NCBI GenBank assembly: GCA_031285125.1
Contig: JAITWT010000195.1
Span: 1 to 48,375 of the forward strand
DNA length: 48,375 nt
DNA from: Burkholderiaceae bacterium
GTDB taxonomy: Bacteria; Pseudomonadota; Gammaproteobacteria; Burkholderiales; Burkholderiaceae_C
Reading direction: 5' to 3'
The notes beneath the pieces are model-generated. The model did no database searches. It worked only from the letters and a program-made list of their open reading frames with translations, and was not told where the DNA came from. The translations under genes and the position numbers were made by a program. Of this stretch, positions 25,760 to 33,052 are shown piece after piece. Each line of letters starts with the position of its first letter. Within the stretch, counting starts at the first letter, position 1.

Positions 25760-26508
25760 GCCGCGCCACCCTGAATCCTCAACGGATCGGGCGTGCGGCG
25801 CTTGCTGTAATTTTGTTGGGCGCGACGCTGGTCGCGCATGCGGGCCTGTTCAATGACGACGAGGCCCGCCGCGCAATCCTTGATTTGCGTCAGCGTGCTG
25901 AGACTGATCGCCAGCACGCATCCGACGATGTCAATCAAGTGCGTCGCAGTGTGCTGGATCTGCAAAACCAGATCCAGTCCCTGAACGACCAGATCGCCCA
26001 ACTCACCGGCCAAAACGAGGAACTGAGGAAGACGGTGTCTGATCTGCAGAAAAAGGCGGACGACACGGCTGCTCTCGTCAAACAAAATGCACCGGCCCCG
26101 GTGACGGTTGATGGTCGGAAGTTCAATGCCACCTCGCAGGAGACGACCGACTTCAAGGCCGCACTGGACGCTTTCCGCTCGGGCCAGTACCAACAGGCAC
26201 AAACGGCTTTTGCGAGCTTCATTAAACGCAGCCCGCAAAGCGGCTATATCCCTTCGGCACTGTTCTGGCTGGGTAACGCACAGTTTGCCACCAGCAACTA
26301 TAAGGAGGCGGTTACTAATTTCCGCACCATGCTCTCGATGGCATCCGATGACGCGAACGCGCCTCAGGCTGTACTCTCGATTGCCAACTGCCAAATCCAG
26401 CTGAAAGACACCAGTGGCGCGCGCCGTACGCTGGAACAATTGATCAAGGCCTATCCACAGTCAGAAGCCGCCCAGGCTGGACGCGACCGGCTGAACAATT
26501 TGAAATAG
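25756..26508 (+). CDS. cpoB: Cell division coordinator CpoB (YbgF)
   Basis: A periplasmic protein that, in E. coli, couples PBP1B and Tol-Pal activity during constriction. 250 residues. The signal peptide ends LVAHA (cleavage after 29). A coiled coil follows (about 38-103, LRQRAETDRQHASDDVNQVRRSVLDLQNQIQSLNDQIAQL). A TPR domain begins near 130 (FKAALDAFRSGQYQQAQTAFASFIKRSP, then SALFWLGNAQFATSNYKEAVTNFRTML). The start is GTG, overlapping the pal stop codon as GTGA (25756-25759), so translation is coupled. No other start in this frame preserves the signal peptide. Confidence 0.95.
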   Translation: MSRATLNPQRIGRAALAVILLGATLVAHAGLFNDDEARRAILDLRQRAETDRQHASDDVNQVRRSVLDLQNQIQSLNDQIAQLTGQNEELRKTVSDLQKKADDTAALVKQNAPAPVTVDGRKFNATSQETTDFKAALDAFRSGQYQQAQTAFASFIKRSPQSGYIPSALFWLGNAQFATSNYKEAVTNFRTMLSMASDDANAPQAVLSIANCQIQLKDTSGARRTLEQLIKAYPQSEAAQAGRDRLNNLK

Positions 26509-26518
26509 CCGCTGGAGT

Positions 26519-27343
26519 ATGTCCGCCGTCAGTGCGACAGTGCCTGCCGATGCCGGTTCCGCGCGCCGGTTCTCGGGGCTGCAACGTCTCTTCGGTACCA
26601 GCGGCGCTGCGGCCATTCGCGCGGCGCATGCGGTGGTGGTTGGCGTCGGCGGCGTTGGTTCGTGGGCGGCTGAGACGCTCGCGCGCAGCGGGGTCGCTCG
26701 CCTGACATTGATTGATCTGGACCACGTGGCGGAGTCCAATATCAACCGTCAGGTTCAGGCGCTTGAATCGACCGTAGGTCAAGCCAAGGTGCTGGCCATG
26801 CGCGAACGTATCGCGCAGATCAACCCCGAATGCCGCGTCTTGCCGATCGACGAATTCGTTGAACCCGGCAATTGGCTCGATTTATTGACCCAGGCGCGGC
26901 AGAGCCTGGGTGAGGTCGATGCCGTCATCGACTGTTGCGATCAGCCGCGCGCCAAGCTGATCATGGCCGCATGGGCGCGTACGAGCCAGGCGCTGTTCAT
27001 TACTGCGGGCGCCGCCGGAGGCAAGCGGCTGGCGCATCGCGTGGAAATCGACGATCTGGCCCACGTCACGCACGACCCTTTACTGGCCCAGCTTCGCCAA
27101 CGCTTGCGTAAAGAGTATCACGCGCCGCGCGAAGGTCGAAGGATCGGCATCACCTGCGCCTTCAGCCGCGAAAGTGTTGCCGCGCCCGATCCTTCCTGCC
27201 TCCTTGAACGCGAAAGCCAAAGCGTGAGCGATGGTACGCTCAATTGCCACGGTTATGGATCTATGGTCGCTGTCACGGCCACCTTCGGGCAATGCGCGGC
27301 GGGCTGGATCATCGATCAGCTGGCCATGCGCGCCCGCTTATGA
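26519..27343 (+). CDS. tcdA: tRNA threonylcarbamoyladenosine dehydratase TcdA (CsdL)
   Basis: An E1-like enzyme that cyclises t6A at position 37 of tRNA to ct6A using ATP. 274 residues. The nucleotide-binding loop is VVGVGGVGSWAAETLARSG (starting near 40), followed by LTLIDLDHVAESNINRQVQA, DAVIDCCDQPRAKLIMAAW and the C-terminal GSMVAVTATFGQCAAGWII, all typical of the YgdL/TcdA group and not of ThiF or MoeB. The ATG at 26519 follows cpoB by ten bases; GGAG lies only one base before it, so the real start could be a little downstream. It is probably transcribed with cpoB. Confidence 0.92.
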   Translation: MSAVSATVPADAGSARRFSGLQRLFGTSGAAAIRAAHAVVVGVGGVGSWAAETLARSGVARLTLIDLDHVAESNINRQVQALESTVGQAKVLAMRERIAQINPECRVLPIDEFVEPGNWLDLLTQARQSLGEVDAVIDCCDQPRAKLIMAAWARTSQALFITAGAAGGKRLAHRVEIDDLAHVTHDPLLAQLRQRLRKEYHAPREGRRIGITCAFSRESVAAPDPSCLLERESQSVSDGTLNCHGYGSMVAVTATFGQCAAGWIIDQLAMRARL

Positions 27344-27468
27344 CGGTGCGCTTTGGCGCACACACCCGTCATGCCGCTTCCACGGGAAACCGTGCACCCA
27401 CAGGAAATAGGAAACGCAGCGCCCGGTAAGCCATTTCCAAACCATGCAAAACGGCAGCACCGCATGAT

Positions 27469-27491
27469 GCGGCACCGCGGGGTGGTGCCGC
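27469..27491. terminator. Hairpin between convergent tcdA and perM
   Basis: GCGGCACC (27469-27476) pairs with GGTGCCGC (27484-27491) around a seven-base loop. It lies between the ends of two convergent genes, two bases from the perM stop codon. Neither side has a T-run, so as a terminator it would be weak; position is the main support. Confidence 0.5.
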
Positions 27492-27492
27492 G

Positions 27493-28578
27493 TCAGACCA
27501 AATCGAGCCGCTGCAATTCTTTTTTCATGTAGGCATAGAACAGCGGCGCGGCCACCAGACCGCCGGGGCCAAAAATGGCTTCGGCCACGAACATCGCGGT
27601 CAGCAGTTCCCACATCGTCACACGGGTGCGCTGGCCGACGATCTTGGCATTGATGACGTATTCAACCTTGTGGATCAGAATCAGAAACAGCAGACAGGCC
27701 ACGCCGGTTAGCGGCGAAACCGACAACGCCACCAGCGTCATCACCGTGTTGCACAGCAGATTGCCGACGATCGGCACCAGTCCGGCCAGAAAAGTCAACA
27801 TGATGAGCGCCGGGGTGTAAGGCAGGCGCGCCTGCCACAACGGCAGCACCACCAGCAAAAAAATGGCGGTCAGCAAGGTATTGAGCGCGGCGATCCAGAA
27901 TTGCGCCGCGATGATCTGCCGGAACGCTTCGCCAAACAGCATGATGCGTGTATGCAGCGATTGCACCAGCGGCCGTGGCGATTTCAGCCGGGGTCTGCAA
28001 GCCACCAGCGCCCCGATGATCAGGCCCACATAGGCATGGATCAGCGCGTTGATCCACAAGCGCCCGGTGTGCGCCAAGGTGCCTGCCTGTGTGCTGAAGA
28101 AGTGCGCCAGCAGGCGCTGCAAGTCCGCCGCCCCATCCGGTAAATACGCGCCAATGGAGGCCGGCAGCTTCTGGCGCAGCTCGAGTACCGTGTGCGCCGT
28201 GTAGTCCAGCAGTTCACGGTACTGGGCGGGCGCGTGCAGCATGACTTCGCGCGATTGCGTGAGCGCGCCGGTCAAAATCAGCAGGGGCGCGAGAATGACG
28301 ATGGCCGCAGCCAGCGCGCTCATCCAACGGCCCCCCAGAACGCGGGCAAGACCGGAACACTGTGCCGGTTGAGACGGCTTAGGCCGCAGACGCGCCGCCA
28401 GAGCGTCGAACGCGATCGAGAGCCTGCGCGTCAGCAGAAAGCCCACACACACGCACAGCAGGCCGGCCAGCAGATGCACCAGCATCACCAGCAGCAGTCC
28501 GCCGGCGATCAGCAAATAACTGGCTATATCGACCGGCTGCACACGCGGCGGCGCGGCGGGAGGGAGGGAGCTGGACAT
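27493..28578 (-). CDS. AI-2E family transporter (PerM-like permease)
   Basis: A 361-residue inner-membrane protein of the AI-2E/PerM family, variously linked to export of small solutes or ion exchange; no substrate can be assigned here. Hydrophobic segments cluster at both ends: IASYLLIAGGLLLVMLVHLLAGLLCVCVGFLL, then SALAAAIVILAPLLILTGAL. In the C-terminal half come FWIAALNTLLTAIFLLVVLPLW, PALIMLTFLAGLVPIVGNLLCNTVMTLVALSV and the family end FGPGGLVAAPLFYAYMKKEL. A long soluble stretch (about 105-165) lies between. It follows purM in the same direction, with purM and hda divergent, an arrangement conserved in Burkholderiales. No strong ribosome binding site. Confidence 0.88.
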   Translation of the reverse strand: MSSSLPPAAPPRVQPVDIASYLLIAGGLLLVMLVHLLAGLLCVCVGFLLTRRLSIAFDALAARLRPKPSQPAQCSGLARVLGGRWMSALAAAIVILAPLLILTGALTQSREVMLHAPAQYRELLDYTAHTVLELRQKLPASIGAYLPDGAADLQRLLAHFFSTQAGTLAHTGRLWINALIHAYVGLIIGALVACRPRLKSPRPLVQSLHTRIMLFGEAFRQIIAAQFWIAALNTLLTAIFLLVVLPLWQARLPYTPALIMLTFLAGLVPIVGNLLCNTVMTLVALSVSPLTGVACLLFLILIHKVEYVINAKIVGQRTRVTMWELLTAMFVAEAIFGPGGLVAAPLFYAYMKKELQRLDLV

Positions 28579-28644
28579 AGTAATGATGCGACGGGCACGA
28601 ACGGCAGAAGGGGGCGGACTGCAGGCAGTTTCCGTGAACGTGGA

Positions 28645-29679
28645 TCAAACCACAGTGACTGCCGCCGCCTGAGCGCGTTCGGTGATTGCGCCGATTTCAT
28701 AAACCGTCTCGCCGGCCTCACGCAAAGTTGCGGCGCAAGCGGCGGCGTGTGCGGGCTCGATGACGAGCACCATGCCGATCCCATTGTTGAAAGTGCGGTT
28801 CATCTCGAAGTCGGAAATCCCCGCCACGCGCTGTAACCATGCATACAACTGGCTGCGCGGCCAACTGCCCGCACGCAGGCGCGCCGCGCAATCAGCGGGC
28901 AGCACGCGCGGAATATTCTCCAGCAAGCCGCCGCCGGTAATGTGCGCCAGCGCCTTCACGGGATGCTGGGCCAACGCGGCGAGAACGGGTTTGACATACA
29001 GCCGTGTGGGCGCCATCACCGCATCGCGGAAAAGCTGGCCATCCAAGCGTGCGGGCAGCTCTGTGCCGGCGCGCTCGATCACCTTGCGCACCAGGCTGAA
29101 GCCATTCGAATGCACGCCGTTGGAAGCCAGGCCCAGCACCACATCGCCCGGGCACACGTTGCGGCCATCGAGAATTTTTGATTTTTCGACAACGCCGACC
29201 GCGAAGCCCGCCAAGTCATACTCGCCGGGCGGGTACATGCCAGGCATCTCGGCCGTCTCGCCGCCGATCAGCGCACAACCGCTGTGTTCGCAGCCGCGCG
29301 CGATACCGGCGACCACGCGCTCGGCGGTATCGACATCGAGTTTGCCGCAGGCGAAGTAATCCAGAAAAAACAGCGGCTCGGCGCCCTGCACCAGCACGTC
29401 GTTGACGCTCATGCCGACCAGATCAATGCCGACCGTGTCGTGCATCCCCCACTCGAAAGCCAGCTTGAGTTTGGTGCCCACGCCGTCGGTGCCGGAAACC
29501 AGCACCGGCTCCTTGTAGCGCCGCGGCACCTCGAACAATGCGCCAAAACCGCCAATACTCGCAAGCACGCCCTCGCGCAGGGTTTTGCGGGCCAACGGCT
29601 TGATGCGTTCGACCAAGGCGTCGCCTGCGTCGATATCAACGCCAGCGTCCTTGTAACTGATGGGGGCAGAGGATGTCAT
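28645..29679 (-). CDS. purM: Phosphoribosylformylglycinamidine cyclo-ligase PurM
   Basis: The AIR synthetase of de novo purine synthesis; it closes the imidazole ring of FGAM using ATP. 344 residues, the usual length. It begins [23 protein letters not shown] and shows [39 protein letters not shown], the glutamate-rich loop [44 protein letters not shown] and [16 protein letters not shown]. The ATG at 29679 matches family starts; an in-frame ATG at 29757 adds 26 unrelated residues. It is divergent from hda across a 254-base gap. I see no clear PurR operator. Confidence 0.97.
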   Translation of the reverse strand: MTSSAPISYKDAGVDIDAGDALVERIKPLARKTLREGVLASIGGFGALFEVPRRYKEPVLVSGTDGVGTKLKLAFEWGMHDTVGIDLVGMSVNDVLVQGAEPLFFLDYFACGKLDVDTAERVVAGIARGCEHSGCALIGGETAEMPGMYPPGEYDLAGFAVGVVEKSKILDGRNVCPGDVVLGLASNGVHSNGFSLVRKVIERAGTELPARLDGQLFRDAVMAPTRLYVKPVLAALAQHPVKALAHITGGGLLENIPRVLPADCAARLRAGSWPRSQLYAWLQRVAGISDFEMNRTFNNGIGMVLVIEPAHAAACAATLREAGETVYEIGAITERAQAAAVTVV

Positions 29680-29838
29680 CGTATGTCTATCTATCTGTGT
29701 ATGCTTGCGATGGGATCGAAAGCGTAGGCTTGGATTGGGGCAGGAGAGCCCGGTCAAACCAGGCTATTAAGGTTGGGGTTGGGGTAAGGGCAATTCAAGC
29801 CGCGGCAAATTAGCAATGGATTAGATGCAGCGCCCACT

Positions 29839-29867
29839 TTGCAGTCATGACCCCGACTCGATAAAAT
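29839..29867 (+). promoter_or_regulatory. Predicted sigma-70 promoter for hda
   Basis: TTGCAG (29839-29844) and TAAAAT (29862-29867) are separated by exactly 17 bases, and the region around the -10 is AT-rich. The hda ATG lies about 67 bases downstream. This is sequence resemblance only. Confidence 0.5.
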
Positions 29868-29933
29868 TAACAGATTTTAAGTGTCGGCTGCCAAGAAAAG
29901 TACCGCCGCCGCCTATTTCCCCCTCCACCCTCC

Positions 29934-30635
29934 ATGAAGCAACTCGCGCTCGACATCGGCCTGGCCACGGGCCCGACGTTCGACAGCTTTTGCGCAGGCC
30001 CCAATGCAGCCGCGCTGAGTTATTTGCGTCTGTGGGCCAGCGCGGTGCATACACGGGTTGCGCAGTCGCCTGCGCCGGCTTACGCCTACCTTTGGGGTGA
30101 AACCGGCAGCGGCAAAACCCATCTGCTCCAGGCCGTGTACGGCGCGCTGCGTCAACAGGGCGCGCGCATCGGCTGGCTGCATCCGGACGTGTGCACACCG
30201 CCCGCATTCGACGAAGGCTGGACGGCCGTATTGATGGACGACATGGAGCGCTTCAGCGCCCTCCAGCAACACGCCGCCTTTAACTGGTTCGTCAACGCGC
30301 AAAGCCTGCAACGCAGTGTCATTGCCGCGGGGGCGCTGCCTCCTGCGGATTTGCCGCTGCGCGAAGATTTGCGCAGCCGCATGGGCTGGGGCGATGTGTT
30401 TCATTTGCAGCCCTTGAGCGAAAGCGAGCGTCGCGCCGTGCTGCACCAGGCTTCCAGCGCGCGCGGCATCGTCTTGAGCAATGAAGTGATTGATTACATG
30501 CTGCGCCGCTTCAGCCGTGATCTGGGCAGCCTGATGGCGCTGCTCGATCAACTCGACGACTATGCCCTGCGCACGCAACGCACGATCACGATTCCGCTGA
30601 TTCACGCGATGCTTGGCGAACTTCAAAATGACTGA
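29934..30635 (+). CDS. hda: DnaA regulatory inactivator Hda
   Basis: A DnaA-like AAA+ protein that, with the DNA-loaded sliding clamp, stimulates ATP hydrolysis by DnaA and prevents over-initiation. 233 residues. The N-terminus MKQLALDIGL holds the clamp-binding motif (Q3 onward). Walker A is GETGSGKT (55-62), Walker B is AVLMDDME, and sensor regions follow at PPADLPLREDLRSRMGWGDVF with the arginine-containing box and FSRDLGSLMALLDQLD. It lacks the DnaA DNA-binding domain. No good ribosome binding site precedes the ATG. A predicted promoter lies upstream and pcnB follows after 77 bases. Confidence 0.95.
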   Translation: MKQLALDIGLATGPTFDSFCAGPNAAALSYLRLWASAVHTRVAQSPAPAYAYLWGETGSGKTHLLQAVYGALRQQGARIGWLHPDVCTPPAFDEGWTAVLMDDMERFSALQQHAAFNWFVNAQSLQRSVIAAGALPPADLPLREDLRSRMGWGDVFHLQPLSESERRAVLHQASSARGIVLSNEVIDYMLRRFSRDLGSLMALLDQLDDYALRTQRTITIPLIHAMLGELQND

Positions 30636-30712
30636 ATTCCATCCGTCCATCCGGCGAATACGCGCGGAAAATGATTGCGGCAAATAGCCCGCTTGCGAAT
30701 TTCTAAAACTCA

Positions 30713-32389
30713 ATGATCAAAAAAATTCTGGATAGATTGCTCGGTAAATCCTCCTCCGCGCGCGGCGGTAAGACCCGCTTCGGTCAGCGTCAGGAAGTGC
30801 CTGCCAGCATGCATCACATCGACCCCGAGCTGGTTGACGAGCATGCCAAGAGCGTGGTGCAGACCTTGCAAAAAGCCGGCTACGAAGCTTACGTGGTCGG
30901 CGGTGCCGTGCGCGATTTGCTGCTGGGCTTGCGCCCCAAGGACTTCGATGTCGCCACCAACGCCACGCCAGAGCAGGTCAAGCGGCTGTTTCGCCGCGCT
31001 TTCATCATCGGGCGGCGCTTTCGCATCGTGCACGTGGTGTTCGGGCGTGGGCGCGAGAACGAGGTGATCGAAGTCTCGACCTTCCGCGCCTACCTCGACA
31101 GCGCCGATGCCGAGCAGGTCAGTGGCAACGAACGCACCAGCAAGACCGAGCTGGCCGCGCTCAAACACGCGGTCGATGCCAGCGGACGCGTGCTGCGCGA
31201 TAACGTCTGGGGTCCGCAGGAAGAGGACGCCGCGCGGCGCGATTTCACGATCAACGCGATGTATTACGACCCCGCCAGCCAGATCGTGGTGGATTACCAC
31301 AACGGCATCCGTGATGCGCAAAAGCGCGTGCTGCGCATGATCGGTGACCCCGCCACGCGCTACCGCGAAGACCCGGTGCGCGTGCTGCGCGCCATCCGCT
31401 TCGCGGCCAAGCTGGCCGAGCGCGGCTTCAAATTCGACGCCAAAACCGCTGCGCCGCTGGCGGCCTCAGTCAAGCGGCTGGCTGACATTCCGCAAAGCCG
31501 TCTGTTCGATGAGATGCTCAAGCTGCTGCAAACCGGACACGCCATGGCTTCCGTGGTGCAGTTGCGCACGCTGGGCCTGGCGCGCGGCATCTATCCGCTG
31601 CTCGATCTGGCGGTCCAGCGCGCCGACGATGCGCTGGTTCATGCCGCGCTGCAAGACACCGATCGCCGCGTCGCCGAAGGCAAGGCCGTTGCGCCAAGCT
31701 TTCTGCTGGCCTGCGTACTGTGGAGCGATGTGCGCACGGGCTGGACGCAGCAGATGAACCCGCGCCAGGACGGCCAGCGCCGGCCGCCGCCGATCCCAGC
31801 GCTGAGCACAGCGATCGACGAAGTGTTCGACGCCCGCATCGGTGATGTTTCAGGGCGCGGCAAGCTCGGTGCCGACATGCGCGAAATCTGGATGATGCAG
31901 CCGCGCTTTGATAAGCGCAGCGGCAAGACGCCCTACGGCCTGGCCGGCCAGCTGCGCTTTCGCGCCGGCCTGGATTTTTTGCGTTTGCGCGCCGGCGTGG
32001 GCGAGGTCAACCCAGAGCTCGTGCAATGGTGGGAAGACTTCAGCGCGGCCGAGGGCGCGGGCGATCACGCGCGCAGTCAGGATTTGCTCGACCAGGTCCG
32101 TATCGAACAGCAAAAGAGCAAGGATACGAACAAGACTCGGACGCGCGCGCGCCCGCAGCAACAGCAGCAGGAAATGCCGCCGCCTCGAAGCTCCGGTGCC
32201 GATGCCGATGCCGATGGGGACACGGCGGCAAGCATCAGAAACCATGATCCGGCCGGCGAAACGGGCACCGCGGCCGCCAGTGCCAGTGAGCGGACACCGC
32301 GCAAGCGCCGCCGCCGCAAGCCACGCGCGAATACAACCAGCGCAGGCGCTGATGCGGCTGGCGGCGGCGCAGAAGACGGATCGTCCTAA
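30713..32389 (+). CDS. pcnB: Poly(A) polymerase PcnB
   Basis: It adds poly(A) tails to RNA 3' ends, which promotes decay by exonucleases. 558 residues. The nucleotidyltransferase core has GGAVRDLLLG (63-72), the metal-binding D77 and D79 in KDFDVAT, and FIIGRRFRIVHVVFG. The following RRDFTINAMYYDP and GDPATRYREDPVRVLRAIRFAAKL are typical of PcnB rather than CCA-adding enzyme. The C-terminal 100 residues are disordered: a QQQQQ run, an ADADADGD stretch coded by a GATGCC repeat near 32199-32218, and the basic end RTPRKRRRRKPRAN, which probably binds RNA. It begins MIKKILDRLLGKS. It lies between hda and folK; pcnB-folK is a conserved pair. Confidence 0.96.
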   Translation: MIKKILDRLLGKSSSARGGKTRFGQRQEVPASMHHIDPELVDEHAKSVVQTLQKAGYEAYVVGGAVRDLLLGLRPKDFDVATNATPEQVKRLFRRAFIIGRRFRIVHVVFGRGRENEVIEVSTFRAYLDSADAEQVSGNERTSKTELAALKHAVDASGRVLRDNVWGPQEEDAARRDFTINAMYYDPASQIVVDYHNGIRDAQKRVLRMIGDPATRYREDPVRVLRAIRFAAKLAERGFKFDAKTAAPLAASVKRLADIPQSRLFDEMLKLLQTGHAMASVVQLRTLGLARGIYPLLDLAVQRADDALVHAALQDTDRRVAEGKAVAPSFLLACVLWSDVRTGWTQQMNPRQDGQRRPPPIPALSTAIDEVFDARIGDVSGRGKLGADMREIWMMQPRFDKRSGKTPYGLAGQLRFRAGLDFLRLRAGVGEVNPELVQWWEDFSAAEGAGDHARSQDLLDQVRIEQQKSKDTNKTRTRARPQQQQQEMPPPRSSGADADADGDTAASIRNHDPAGETGTAAASASERTPRKRRRRKPRANTTSAGADAAGGGAEDGSS

Positions 32390-32440
32390 AAACGGCGCCC
32401 GCATGTGATCCTCACGAAAGCCGTTATCGATGTTGACTGC

Positions 32441-32540
32441 AACTGTTTCGATCGCCCTCGCCTCCGGCGAGCCAACGCTACGCGCGCGCCAGCACTGCGC
32501 TTGGGGCGCGTCCAGCCGGTGATCGTAAACAGGTTCTTAG
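32441..32540. repeat. Family A repeat, copy 4 (degenerate left end)
   Basis: The right end GATCGTAAACAGGTTCTTAG is perfect at 32521-32540. A plausible decayed left end, AACTGTTTCGATC at 32441-32453, matches AACCTGTTTACGATC with two deleted bases. The interior is not clearly similar to other copies. It fills the gap between pcnB and folK, and its right end runs into the folK leader, where TTAGGA spans the junction. Confidence 0.65.
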
Positions 32541-32553
32541 GATCCTCCGCGCG

Positions 32554-33045
32554 GTGAATACATGGCCAGCGCATCGTGCGTGCACCGCCTACGTTGGACT
32601 GGGCGCCAATTTGGGCGATGCACGCGCTGCCGTGTTGCGCGCACTGCAAGCGTTGGCGGGGTTGCCGCGCACGCAGTTGATCGCGTATTCCTCGCTCTAT
32701 CGCAGCGCGCCGGTTGAGGCCACGGGGCCTGATTTCATCAACGCGGTAGCCGAATTGCGCACCGGGCTCGACGCCCATGCGCTGCTGGCGCAACTGCAAC
32801 ACATCGAGCGCGAAGCGGGCCGCCAGCGCCCTTATCGCAACGCGCCGCGTACGCTCGACCTCGATCTTCTGTTGTACGGTCATGAACGCATCGCCACGGC
32901 AACCTTGACCGTGCCCCACCCCCGCATGATGGAGCGCGCCTTCGTGCTGCGACCGCTGGCCGAAATCGCGCCGCAGTGCGTGAGTGCTGGGCAGCTCGCA
33001 CAAGTGAGTGCACAGCGCATTGCACGGGTGGAATCAGAAGGCTGA
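32554..33045 (+). CDS. folK: HPPK: 6-hydroxymethyl-dihydropterin pyrophosphokinase
   Basis: It transfers pyrophosphate from ATP to 6-hydroxymethyl-7,8-dihydropterin in folate synthesis. 163 residues, normal length. It has TAYVGLGANLGDARA, YSSLYRSAPVEATGPDFINAVAEL, RPYRNAPRTLDLDLLLYG with the metal-binding aspartates, and VPHPRMMERAFVLRPLAEIAP. The start is GTG (32554): the ATG nearby at 32561 is out of frame, and no other in-frame start precedes the fold. AGGA (32539-32542) lies 11 bases upstream, partly inside the end of a family A repeat. The stop codon is seven bases from the end of the convergent permease gene. Confidence 0.94.
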   Translation: MNTWPAHRACTAYVGLGANLGDARAAVLRALQALAGLPRTQLIAYSSLYRSAPVEATGPDFINAVAELRTGLDAHALLAQLQHIEREAGRQRPYRNAPRTLDLDLLLYGHERIATATLTVPHPRMMERAFVLRPLAEIAPQCVSAGQLAQVSAQRIARVESEG

Positions 33046-33052
33046 AATGAAA

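Noticed and set aside
29765-29790. GGTTGGGGTTGGGG run near the purM-hda spacer, possible G-quadruplex
   Set aside because: Only two clear G4 tracts plus short runs; too few for a convincing quadruplex, and no regulatory context.
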